From the NCBI GenBank assembly GCA_028283655.1, contig JAPWKE010000001.1:275082-339081 (forward strand): a stretch of 64,000 nucleotides of DNA, in the 5' to 3' direction. Source of the DNA: Acidobacteriaceae bacterium. Lineage in GTDB: Bacteria > Acidobacteriota > Terriglobia > Terriglobales > Acidobacteriaceae. The notes beneath the pieces are model-generated. The model ran no database searches. It saw only the letters and a program-made list of their open reading frames with translations, and was not told where the DNA came from. Shown here in pieces: positions 17,119 through 24,885 of this stretch (its first letter is position 1; each line of letters opens with the position of its first letter). The translations under genes were made by a program, and so were the position numbers.

Positions 17119-18003
17119 CTATCCGCGTTTACGCTGCGGCCATAGTCGCTGCGGCAGCAGGTAAGTGAAACCTGCGAAGCTTTGCCAGCGAGTCGTCGTC
17201 GAGGTGAGCCCGCGAGAGAAGCCCGCGTCAAAGACAAGGTTCGGCTTCATCTGATAACTTGCTGCAGCCAGAACGGCCACCATGTGCGCTCGTCCGACGG
17301 GGCGTCCGGTGGGATCAGCGTGAACCAGCGGCTGGGTGAAGTGATAGAGCTCGCCGGAGAATTGCACGCTCTGCGAGATCACTGGACGGTCAAAGGAGAT
17401 CGTCTCTCCCACCTGCGCGCGACGGACCCCATTGTCGTCCACCTGTTCGTTCACGACGAGGTTGCTGTCGTAGTGCGCGTCGATGATCGGGGAGTGGCCT
17501 GAGGCGAGCAGCGTGAGTCCCTGCCGCATCGATCCCATGTCAAGATCAGGCGCGCTGCCTTGGTAGACGCGTCCCTGGTAGGACAGCGACACCGTCGGCA
17601 CGGCTGCTTTCACATAGCTGTGCAGATGGCGGTCCTTCGCCTCTGCCGCACGGTCTTCTTCGCTCTCATGCGGGGAGAAGAGGACGACGGTTGCTCCCAG
17701 CAGAACGTCGCCTGCGTCGCGCGTAGGCTGGCCGTCGACCAGGCTGCGTGCAAACGGCTGGCTTGCCATCTGCAGCATCAGGTGTGACTCCACGGCCAGC
17801 CGGATCGTCTGCACCACGCTGTACTGTGTATCGGTTTCGGGGGAGCGCAGCGCTCCGTTGTAGCCCTGCTCAAACTGCAGGTAGCCGACCGGTGGCAACG
17901 TCGCCGGATTGGTAACGGTTGGACGTGCCGGGTTCGCTTCAGGAACCTGTGCGCACACGGTAGACGCGGCAAACAGTGTTATCGCTGCGAGACCACGCCT
18001 CAT
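17119..18003 (-). CDS. Exported, probably outer-membrane beta-barrel-like protein
   Basis: A 294-residue protein with a signal peptide (RRGLAAITLFAASTVCAQ). The mature part has repeated alternating-hydrophobic strands (QTIRLAVESHLMLQMAS, AAVPTVSLSYQGRVYQG, LVFDAGFSRGLTST), which suggests an outer-membrane barrel similar to transporter-like proteins of the phenol-degradation MetA type. I am not certain of the family. Its ATG overlaps the TGA stop of aroDE (ATGA), so translation is probably coupled to that gene. Confidence 0.55.
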   Translation of the reverse strand: MRRGLAAITLFAASTVCAQVPEANPARPTVTNPATLPPVGYLQFEQGYNGALRSPETDTQYSVVQTIRLAVESHLMLQMASQPFARSLVDGQPTRDAGDVLLGATVVLFSPHESEEDRAAEAKDRHLHSYVKAAVPTVSLSYQGRVYQGSAPDLDMGSMRQGLTLLASGHSPIIDAHYDSNLVVNEQVDDNGVRRAQVGETISFDRPVISQSVQFSGELYHFTQPLVHADPTGRPVGRAHMVAVLAAASYQMKPNLVFDAGFSRGLTSTTTRWQSFAGFTYLLPQRLWPQRKRG

Positions 18004-20069
18004 CGTTTTGTGGTCTTCTTTGCCGCAGCTTTCTTTGCGGGAACGACCTTCTTGGCTACGGGTTTGGCCTTCTTTGCCGGGACCGTCTTTTTCATGGGAG
18101 CCGCGACCTTCTTCGCCGGAGCCGCTTTCTTTGCTACGACGCTCTTCTTTACGAGCTTGGCAGGCACGGCTTTCTTCGCGGGGACGACCTTCTTTGAAGA
18201 AGACGTTCTTGCTGGGACTGCCACCTTCTTTGCTGGTGGGGCCGCCTTCTTTGCGACCACTGGAACTGCTGCCTTTTTCGCTGGAACGGCAGGTTTTGCG
18301 GGCGCAGCCGTTTTCACTGGAGCGACAGGCTTCGCAGGTGCTGCAGGCTTCGCCGGAGCCGCTTTCTTCGCGACGGCTGGCGCTGGCTTTGCGGGTGCTG
18401 CTGGAACCACGGGAGCCGCTACCGGAGCCGCTGCGGCTGCCTTCGCTGCTGCGGCTTCCGCTGCCGTCGCGGTCAGCACCTTGCCTGCCGGGGCCGTCGG
18501 GTCGATGTTATCTGTAGGCGCTTCCGCACCCTGACGCAGGGCATGGATCACAACTCGCAGCATCTCTTCGATAGGCGCGGGCTTGCCTGTCCAGATCTCA
18601 AACTGGCGAGCACCCTGTGTCACGAACATCTCAACGCCGGTGATGACGGGCAGCCCCTTGGCCCGGGCCATCTTTAGCAAGGGCGTTTCGATCGGGTTGT
18701 ATACCGTGTCGAAGACCAGCCGGGCGTTCAGCTCTTCCGGCTTCAGCACCGCGACGGTCTTGTTGCCGTTCATGCCAGCGGGCGTGCAGTTGATGATGAC
18801 GTCGAACTGCATCTTCAGTAGTTGTTCGCGTTTGATCGCCTTCGCACCCGCCTGCCGAGCCAGCTTCTGAGCTGTTTCGGGCGTACGGTTCAGGATGGAA
18901 ACCTCCGCACCCTTGTCTGCGCAGCCAAAGACAGCGGCGCGCGCCGCTCCACCAGCACCCAGCACGAGAACCTTGGCGCCTCGCAGCGACAGCCGCCGCT
19001 CCAGCGGGCCGACGATGCCGGCAACGTCCGTGTTGAAGCCGTAGAACTTGCCGTCCGGCATCCGGGCGATCGTGTTCACCGCGCCGATCTTCTGGCTGAG
19101 GGCGTCCGTACGCTCCAGGTGCTTGATCACGTCCTGCTTCAGCGGCATCGTCACGCTCAGGCCCTGGATCGGCACCTCACGCACCAGCCGGAAGAGGTCG
19201 TCCACATCGGTCGCCTGCAGCGCCAGATAGACGGCGTTCACCGTCTCGCGCCGGAACGCCGTATTGAGCATTAGGGGGGACATCGATGAGCGGATCGGAT
19301 TGCCTGCGACACCAAAGACCTTGGTCGCCTTATCGATCTGCTCGATGCGGTAGGTTTCGATCAGCGTGCGTGCGGCGATCTGCCCCGGAGCGGTCTCTTC
19401 GCCGGCGTTGGCTGCGGCAAAGGTGAAGGCCGAACCCGCGCGAAGGCCAAGAACGCGGGAGATGATGCCCATTTCGCCCATGCAGATACCGACGACCGGC
19501 GTCGATCCGCGGTCTTCTGCGCTGGCCAGGAACTTGAGCAGGGAGACGTTGTCGCTGAGCTTCTGCGCGGTGGGTACGACCTTCATGAAGTCGGGCGCGA
19601 AGACCGCCATCCTCTTATAGAGGGCATCGAGGTCGGTCGTGCGCTTGAAGTCGTGGTGGCTGATCATCACCGACGCGCCGGTTTCGCGCAGCTTTTCGAT
19701 GGAGCCCTTCGGCAGCTTCTCGGCCGACTCCAGTTCGAGGTCGATGATCTGAAAACCCGCCTGCGCGGCCTTCAGCAGCACGTCATACGCGGCGCTGATC
19801 GAGCCGGTGAACTTGCCGCCGTACTCCTGGCAGCGACAGGTCGCCACGACAACGACGGCACCGTGCGTCTCCAGCCAGTTTTTCAACGCGGGCAGCGCCG
19901 CGGCTGGTTTGGCGATGTAGTCCAGCCGGAACTCCAGCAGGCTTGTCTCGTTCAGCACGGCATTGGCCTTGTCGGCCATATCGTTCGCGCTTGTTCCGGT
20001 CAGGGCAACGCAGAGTTTGCCGAGCCGCGAACGCAGCAGGTGGGAGGCGATTTGGGTTTCAGTATTCAT
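18000..20069 (-). CDS. aroDE: Bifunctional 3-dehydroquinate dehydratase / shikimate dehydrogenase with basic tail
   Basis: A 689-residue fusion enzyme of the shikimate pathway. Residues about 10-235 are a type I dehydroquinase (EFRLDYI, ATCRCQEYGGKF, MISHHDF, Schiff-base Lys in FMKVVPTAQ). Residues about 255-515 are a shikimate dehydrogenase (GVAGNPIRSSMSPLMLNTAF, TMPLKQDV, NTDVAG, NADP-binding LGAGGAARAA, NCTPAGM, GVEMFVTQGARQFEIWTG). The fusion itself is known from plants and some bacteria. What is unusual is residues about 516-689, a Lys/Ala/Pro-rich tail built of PAKK/VAKK units like histone H1 or AlgP, with no enzymatic role expected. The stop overlaps the next ATG. Confidence 0.92.
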   Translation of the reverse strand: MNTETQIASHLLRSRLGKLCVALTGTSANDMADKANAVLNETSLLEFRLDYIAKPAAALPALKNWLETHGAVVVVATCRCQEYGGKFTGSISAAYDVLLKAAQAGFQIIDLELESAEKLPKGSIEKLRETGASVMISHHDFKRTTDLDALYKRMAVFAPDFMKVVPTAQKLSDNVSLLKFLASAEDRGSTPVVGICMGEMGIISRVLGLRAGSAFTFAAANAGEETAPGQIAARTLIETYRIEQIDKATKVFGVAGNPIRSSMSPLMLNTAFRRETVNAVYLALQATDVDDLFRLVREVPIQGLSVTMPLKQDVIKHLERTDALSQKIGAVNTIARMPDGKFYGFNTDVAGIVGPLERRLSLRGAKVLVLGAGGAARAAVFGCADKGAEVSILNRTPETAQKLARQAGAKAIKREQLLKMQFDVIINCTPAGMNGNKTVAVLKPEELNARLVFDTVYNPIETPLLKMARAKGLPVITGVEMFVTQGARQFEIWTGKPAPIEEMLRVVIHALRQGAEAPTDNIDPTAPAGKVLTATAAEAAAAKAAAAAPVAAPVVPAAPAKPAPAVAKKAAPAKPAAPAKPVAPVKTAAPAKPAVPAKKAAVPVVAKKAAPPAKKVAVPARTSSSKKVVPAKKAVPAKLVKKSVVAKKAAPAKKVAAPMKKTVPAKKAKPVAKKVVPAKKAAAKKTTKR
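18003..18524 (-). repeat. Low-complexity Lys/Ala/Pro coding repeat (AroDE tail)
   Basis: Degenerate repeats encoding units such as KKAAPAKP, AKPAVPAKK and PAKKAVPAK form the last 174 codons of aroDE. The charge is strongly positive and the region is predicted disordered. Confidence 0.85.
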
Positions 20070-20451
20070 GCGTGGCTTAGCCGGTGCCTACAATCGCGGT
20101 ATCCTACCGCCGAATCAGTTGCGATGCAAACAGAACTTACCACGCCGGGCCGCATCCGTCAGCGGGAAGTTGTTGTGGCAGGAGAACTTTCGTGGAATCC
20201 GGGGGCAGGGGACGGCGTTTCCGATCGAACGAGACGCCTTTCAAAGCATAGCAACGCAGGGCGATACACTTTTTTGTACTTTATTTTGAGATATTCACAA
20301 TTCAGTAAAACCATTTGGCGTTTTGTAGCGTCTACTAAGTTAACTGAGAGGCATATCCGTAAAGTCCCACCTTTTGTAATTACCTCTTTTCGTCCCGTCT
20401 TGGGGCACATCTAAAAATCCTCAGTTTTTTCCCTCCCCTACATGCCTCTCC

Positions 20452-20473
20452 GGCCCCGCCCGAAAGCGGGGCC
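20452..20473. terminator. GC-rich hairpin upstream of the YfiH gene
   Basis: An 8-bp stem GGCCCCGC / GCGGGGCC with a 6-base loop. It could terminate transcription entering from either side; T-rich sequence lies on both sides (CAGTTTTTTCCC and ATTCTCTTT). Confidence 0.45.
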
Positions 20474-20500
20474 ATTCTCTTTAAGTCGCAAATCGCGGCG

Positions 20501-20506
20501 TACACT
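20501..20506 (+). promoter_or_regulatory. -10-like hexamer of the YfiH gene
   Basis: TACACT lies 7 bases before the GTG at 20514, with no ribosome binding site. Confidence 0.45.
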
Positions 20507-20513
20507 AGCCGCT

Positions 20514-21542
20514 GTGACTGTAAAGCAAGGTCCCAAGCCTCTTGAGTCCCCGGTGGACACCGCCAGGGTTGACTCGCTTCTCGCCTCCATCGGTCTGGAA
20601 CACGGCCGTCGCGCGACGCGAACCAGTGCCTGGGCTGGTGGTTCGCGCGTTCCATCGCTAAAGCCTGCGTTGACGACACGCCCCAAAAACGACGATTCCC
20701 CCGGCCTCGAACGCGTTCCTGGCTGGGAGAAGTATGCGTGGCTGCAGGCTGCTTTTTCCACGCGGCTGAACGGCTCCTCCACGGTCTATAACTCCGAAGG
20801 TCGCAAAGAGCTGAATCTGGGCTGGACGAAGGACGACGATCCAGAGGCTGTGCGCGAGAATCGCGACCGCTTTCTCCATGCCGTGACCGGAGGCGCGACG
20901 GACAGCGAACTTGTCACGGTGCGGCAGACCCACACTCCCATCGTCCGCCTGGTGAAAGACGGCCACGGGCCGCTGGCTACGGCTGAAGGCAAGGCGCAGC
21001 TTCGCGGCGACGCCCTGATGACGAATCTGCCAGGTCTGGTACTCGGTGTGCAGACAGCGGACTGTGTTCCTGTCTTCGTCGTAGACACGGAAAAACGAGT
21101 CGTCGCAGCGTTCCATGCAGGCTGGCGCGGCACGGTTGCGCGCATCGTCGAACGCGGCGTCGGCACGATGCAGCTGGAGTACGGCTCGCGGCCCAGGGAC
21201 CTCATCGCGGCGATAGGGCCGGCGATCGGCTCCTGCTGCTACTCGGTCGGACAAGAGCTTCGCTCCGAGTTCGAATCACAGTTTGGCTACGCACCCTCGC
21301 TCTTCCACGAGGCCTACGCCGCAGCCCCGGCTCGTGGCAACTCGCTGCAACTTCATCTCGATTTGCACGAGGCCAACCGTCGCCAGCTTCTGGACGCTGG
21401 AGTGCGCGCGAAGAAGATCACCGTACTCGGCCAGTGCACCGCCTGCACGCGTTTGAAGAACGGTCAGCTCAAGTACTTCACGCATCGCGGCGAAGCGGGC
21501 TTTACCGGGCGCATGATCAGTGCCATCGGTATTGCAACGTAG
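20514..21542 (+). CDS. yfiH: YfiH/LACC1 family purine nucleoside phosphorylase-like protein
   Basis: A 342-residue protein of the DUF152 (formerly multicopper polyphenol oxidase) family, whose members act on adenosine and inosine. The zinc-site signature is visible: TVRQTHTP (His), VQTADCVPVFVVD (Cys) and AAFHAGWRGT (His). The downstream IGPAIGSCCYSVG and the final FTHRGEAGFTGRM fit too. I use a GTG start at 20514 because the -10-like TACACT lies 7 bases upstream; a longer frame from 20442 would include the GC hairpin at 20452. About 90 N-terminal residues precede the usual domain start. Confidence 0.85.
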   Translation: MTVKQGPKPLESPVDTARVDSLLASIGLEHGRRATRTSAWAGGSRVPSLKPALTTRPKNDDSPGLERVPGWEKYAWLQAAFSTRLNGSSTVYNSEGRKELNLGWTKDDDPEAVRENRDRFLHAVTGGATDSELVTVRQTHTPIVRLVKDGHGPLATAEGKAQLRGDALMTNLPGLVLGVQTADCVPVFVVDTEKRVVAAFHAGWRGTVARIVERGVGTMQLEYGSRPRDLIAAIGPAIGSCCYSVGQELRSEFESQFGYAPSLFHEAYAAAPARGNSLQLHLDLHEANRRQLLDAGVRAKKITVLGQCTACTRLKNGQLKYFTHRGEAGFTGRMISAIGIAT

Positions 21543-21553
21543 ATGAAACCACA

Positions 21554-21592
21554 AAAAGACGGGCAGCGAGTTAAACTCGCTGCCCGTCTTTT
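21554..21592. terminator. Bidirectional terminator between yfiH and the ABC permease gene
   Basis: A 17-bp perfect stem (starting AAAAGACGGGCAGCGAG) with a 5-base loop (TTAAA) and A/T runs on both sides, lying between the two convergent stop codons. Confidence 0.85.
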
Positions 21593-21603
21593 GCTTGTGG
21601 GGC

Positions 21604-23376
21604 TCAGGCCTTTTTGCCTAGTTCTTCGAAGAGCGAATCGCGGTGCAGCATGGCGTACTCGTCCATCTTCTCCAGATTGTGCCAGTAGAAGAAAGCCGCC
21701 ACCGCAGCCATGGCCGCGAGCACCACGGGCAGAATCCACGCCAGCCCGCTGAACTTCGCCAGCATCATCAGCGACCACCCCAGCCCGGCAGAGACGACGA
21801 GGATGCCCATGCTCATCAGGGCGCTGGCCTGACTGGCTTGCTTCTGCCCCATCTTCTGCAGGTCGACCTTCTTCGGTGTATTGATCGAGCGGTAGTTGCC
21901 GACCGTGAGCTCGACCAGCAGCGTCATCAGCGCCCACAACATGCTGCCGAGCAGCATGCTCACGCTGGGCAGCCCGGCCATGTAGCTGATCATCGCCGTC
22001 ACGGCAAGCACTTCGATCAGACCCAGGATGCTGTTCAGCACGTTCTTCACCAGCAGCACGTCCCGCAGGCGGATGGGGGCGAGAAAGTAGAACTGCGCTC
22101 CCGTTCCATCCAGGCCAAAGGCGTTGTAGCTAATCGGCACAACGCCCAGCAGAGCGTACGCCAACGCAGCAGGGTAGACCCACTCCGAGTGCGACTTCGC
22201 CGCCCATCGTCCCGCAAAAAGGAAGACGAAGAAGAGCGGTGCGACCAGGCCATAGATCAACCCCATCGTGCGCCGCAGGTAGAGAAACTCCTTCTGCAGC
22301 AACGTCAGATAGAGCTCCCACTGCGACGGGCCGGTGGCAGGTGCCGCAGCCAGAGGAATTGAGGAAGCATGCGTCTCATGCGCTGTCGCCTTTGCCGCAG
22401 GCTTGGCCTTCACCCCAATCGCCGCATCGCTCAGGCTTTCGCCGCGGAACTCCGTCCGCATTCGCAGGCCAAAGATGCCAAAGAAGAGCAGGCCGTACGT
22501 CGCCACGCCTGCAGTTTCTGCCACGAACCACAGCGGCTTGCCGACAGCACCTTTGGCTATGGCATCAGCGGCAAGCCCTGGAGGCAGGGCCTGCGTGGCA
22601 GGCTTCACCACAGCCCACACCTTCATCATGCGCTGCGCGGTCGGGCTGGGTGGCTCCTGCACCTCGGGAGCCTCATCTTCGTCGTCGGACTGATGGTGGT
22701 GCCTATGGTGATGGTGGTTGTTCAGGTTGAACTCTACGTTCGCCCATTGAATGCCCATGGAGAAAAGGAAGATCAGGCCCATGAAGACTTCGCGGGCACG
22801 CCGTGTGGAAAGCCAGCGGTCGACCCACGCAAAGATCATGCGCGTGAAGATGACGTTCGCCAGCGTAAAGACTCCGAAGCTCACGAAGCCATAGAGCCAT
22901 AGGGAAGGCCGTCCCACCGTCAGGCCGATCGCTCCAGCCAGCGAAAGTATCGCCATGGTGATGTTGCCCGGCGCCATCATGCCGAAGAAGAGCCGGATGA
23001 GCGTGTAGCGGCGGGTGCTGAGTGGAAAGCGGATAAGCTGCGTCGGGTCGAACGTCGTGCCCGCCGAGCCCATGTTGATGTTCACGAGCTGCGAGAGTGC
23101 GAAGATGCCCCACGTCGCGATCGTCAGCAGCTCATAGCGCTGCTTGGCCGCGCCCAGGTAGCAGAGAGCGGCGACGCCGAACGCCAGAGCAATTACGACC
23201 AGCAGGAAGAGCGGAATGACGATGATCAGGCCGATCAACTCACCCTTGCCGCCTTTGCGGCGAAAGCCGTTGGCAAAGATGCGCCAGCGTAGCCAGACGA
23301 TCGCGCGGTACTGCTCCCAGGTCTGCGTCTCGGTCCACGCGGCAGAGCCTGAAGTGGAAGAGTCTAGCTCAGCCAT
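21604..23376 (-). CDS. ABC transporter permease with His-rich loop
   Basis: A 590-residue membrane protein with many hydrophobic helices in two halves separated by a long hydrophilic region. That region contains a striking NNHHHHRHHHQSDDEDE segment (about residues 215-232), which could bind metal. The pattern fits ABC-2-type export permeases; the substrate is unknown. Its start overlaps the end of the ATPase gene by 13 bases, which ties the two together as one exporter. Confidence 0.8.
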   Translation of the reverse strand: MAELDSSTSGSAAWTETQTWEQYRAIVWLRWRIFANGFRRKGGKGELIGLIIVIPLFLLVVIALAFGVAALCYLGAAKQRYELLTIATWGIFALSQLVNINMGSAGTTFDPTQLIRFPLSTRRYTLIRLFFGMMAPGNITMAILSLAGAIGLTVGRPSLWLYGFVSFGVFTLANVIFTRMIFAWVDRWLSTRRAREVFMGLIFLFSMGIQWANVEFNLNNHHHHRHHHQSDDEDEAPEVQEPPSPTAQRMMKVWAVVKPATQALPPGLAADAIAKGAVGKPLWFVAETAGVATYGLLFFGIFGLRMRTEFRGESLSDAAIGVKAKPAAKATAHETHASSIPLAAAPATGPSQWELYLTLLQKEFLYLRRTMGLIYGLVAPLFFVFLFAGRWAAKSHSEWVYPAALAYALLGVVPISYNAFGLDGTGAQFYFLAPIRLRDVLLVKNVLNSILGLIEVLAVTAMISYMAGLPSVSMLLGSMLWALMTLLVELTVGNYRSINTPKKVDLQKMGQKQASQASALMSMGILVVSAGLGWSLMMLAKFSGLAWILPVVLAAMAAVAAFFYWHNLEKMDEYAMLHRDSLFEELGKKA

Positions 23377-24176
23377 GCCAACTCCCCTTCATGTACAGTC
23401 TGGTCGACGCCGCTCTTACCCACAACATTCAAGAAGATCTGTTCCAGCGTCAGCCGTTCGGGTGTGGAGCCGTCTTCGGCGTTCGGCAGCTTTGCCTGCA
23501 CGCCCGCTCGCAGGTCTTCCAGCGAGCCGTTTGCCACAATCTGGCCGCGGTCGATGATGGCGATGTGCGAACACAGGCGCTCGACGATTTCGAGCACATG
23601 CGAGGTCAGAAAGATCGTTGCGCCACGCGCGATCATGCCTTGCAGCATGTTCTTCAGGGTTCCGGCCGCAACGGCGTCAACGCCCTCGAACGGCTCGTCC
23701 AGGAACAGCACCTTCGGCCCGTGTATCACCGCAGCAGCCAGCGCCAGCTTCTTCCCCATGCCGTGGGAGTAATCCGCGACCAGCTTCTTCGACTCGTCGG
23801 CGAGCCCCATAAACTCCAGCAACTCGGCCGCGCGTTTGCGCGTCGTCTGCTGGTCGAGCCCATACATCCGTCCCACAAACTCCAGGTACTCCGGTGCCGT
23901 TAGCTTACCGAACAACCCCATGCCCTCCGGCACAACGCCAATGTGACGCTTCACCTCCAGCGGGTTGGCGAAGAGGTCCTGCCCCAGAATCTGGATGGAG
24001 CCAGCCGTCGGCGCCAGCAGGCCGGTCAGCATCTTGATCGTCGTCGATTTGCCCGCGCCGTTTGGCCCGAGGAAGCCAAAAAACTGCCCAGGAGCCACTT
24101 CCAGGTCAATGCCGTGGACGGCTGTGAAGTTGTCAAACGAACGCACGAGTCCACGGGCAGCAATTGCAGGAGTCAT
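23364..24176 (-). CDS. ABC transporter ATP-binding protein
   Basis: A 270-residue ATPase. The Walker A is FLGPNGAGKST, the Walker B is VLFLDEPFEGVDAVA and the switch His is in FLTSHVLEIVERLC. The signature motif is divergent: YSHGMGKKLALA where LSGGQ is expected, as in some ABC-2 exporter ATPases. I chose the ATG at 24176; a 26-codon upstream extension is not conserved-looking, and TATTGT lies 6 bases before this ATG. It pairs with the permease downstream. Confidence 0.88.
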   Translation of the reverse strand: MTPAIAARGLVRSFDNFTAVHGIDLEVAPGQFFGFLGPNGAGKSTTIKMLTGLLAPTAGSIQILGQDLFANPLEVKRHIGVVPEGMGLFGKLTAPEYLEFVGRMYGLDQQTTRKRAAELLEFMGLADESKKLVADYSHGMGKKLALAAAVIHGPKVLFLDEPFEGVDAVAAGTLKNMLQGMIARGATIFLTSHVLEIVERLCSHIAIIDRGQIVANGSLEDLRAGVQAKLPNAEDGSTPERLTLEQIFLNVVGKSGVDQTVHEGELAWLS

Positions 24177-24182
24177 GGCAAC

Positions 24183-24188
24183 ACAATA
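24183..24188 (-). promoter_or_regulatory. -10-like hexamer of the ABC exporter operon
   Basis: TATTGT on the minus strand, 6 bases before the ATG at 24176; no ribosome binding site. Confidence 0.4.
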
Positions 24189-24225
24189 CGGCAATTTCCC
24201 TCGTTTGGTTCCGCAGGAATGCAAA

Positions 24226-24245
24226 AGGGCGGCCTCGGCCGCCCT
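24226..24245 (-). terminator. Terminator after the HU gene
   Basis: A 9-bp stem AGGGCGGCC / GGCCGCCCT with a 2-base loop, followed on the minus strand by TTTT. Confidence 0.8.
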
Positions 24246-24278
24246 CGTTCTCACGAAATCAAATGGTTCTTGCTTTGC

Positions 24279-24626
24279 CTATACGGCCGAAGGCTGGTGT
24301 TCTTCCACTGCCGCCGCTACCACCGTGCCCTTGGGCAGGGAGCGCTGGCCGCCGGGGTTCACCTGGTCGCGCATGTCCTTGCTTGGCTTGAAGAACGGAA
24401 CACGCTTCGCCGGTACAGCCACCGAAATGCCCGTCTTCGGGTTGCGGCCTGTTCGCGAGTTGCGACGGCGTGTGCGGAAGCTTCCAAAGCCGCGCACCTC
24501 AACCTTGTCATCAGCCTTCAGGGCTTCGGTGATTGAAGAGAACAAGAGGTCCACAATCGTCTCACCATCACGGCGGGTCAAATCGCCCAAAGCAACGACA
24601 CGGTCAACGAGATCAGCCTTCGTCAT
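24279..24626 (-). CDS. HU/IHF-family histone-like DNA-binding protein
   Basis: A 115-residue nucleoid protein. MTKADLVDRV, VEVRGFGSFRTRRR and RNPKTG (with PAKRVPFFKPSK) are the classic HU/IHF features, including the DNA-intercalating arm. After the usual domain (about 90 residues) there is an extra C-terminal tail of about 25 residues (from NPGGQRSLPKG). I chose the ATG at 24626, 9 bases after GGGAG, over a TTG two codons earlier. An inverted repeat lies upstream and may be an operator. Confidence 0.93.
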   Translation of the reverse strand: MTKADLVDRVVALGDLTRRDGETIVDLLFSSITEALKADDKVEVRGFGSFRTRRRNSRTGRNPKTGISVAVPAKRVPFFKPSKDMRDQVNPGGQRSLPKGTVVAAAVEEHQPSAV

Positions 24627-24688
24627 CGTCAAAAACTCCCAAACAAGATACGCAGCATGGCTGCGGGGGTGGTTTCACTGTCAGTGTA

Positions 24689-24719
24689 AGCGAATATGGC
24701 GTAATACGACATATTCGCT
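24689..24719. promoter_or_regulatory. Inverted repeat upstream of the HU gene
   Basis: A perfect 10-base inverted repeat (AGCGAATATG / CATATTCGCT) with an 11-base spacer, about 65 bases upstream of the HU start. On the minus strand a TACACT follows directly, so the repeat would lie between or over the -35 and -10 boxes. It may be an operator; the regulator is unknown. Confidence 0.4.
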
Positions 24720-24829
24720 GGGTTTTTGTACCGCTCGACCAACCCGACATACGACTTTTGACGTCATCAAAGCTGTCAAGTTTCAGATGATTCGCAAGTT
24801 TGTGCGTTTTTCAGCGCTGACCCCGAATG

Positions 24830-24865
24830 CCAAACGGCCTTTCTCGTGTGAGAAAGGCCGTTTGG
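24830..24865 (-). terminator. Terminator after the NHL lipoprotein gene
   Basis: A 16-bp perfect stem (CCAAACGGCCTTTCTC and its complement) with a GTGT loop, 20 bases after the stop codon of the minus-strand gene. Confidence 0.75.
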
Positions 24866-24885
24866 GATGTGATAGTTAGCTCGGT

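Larger units (their letters stand above)
20070..20513. other. AT-richer intergenic region between aroDE and the YfiH gene
   Basis: About 440 bases with no convincing gene. The stretch 20258-20400 is clearly AT-rich against a GC-rich background. A GC hairpin lies at 20452-20473 and the -10-like TACACT of the YfiH gene at 20501. The region is large enough for two divergent promoters, but I cannot assign a promoter to aroDE. Confidence 0.5.

Noticed and set aside
18010-18534. Antisense frame rich in Phe and Ala opposite the AroDE tail
   Set aside because: It is the mirror image of the Lys/Ala/Pro repeat on the other strand and reads as FFAG repeats; no family.
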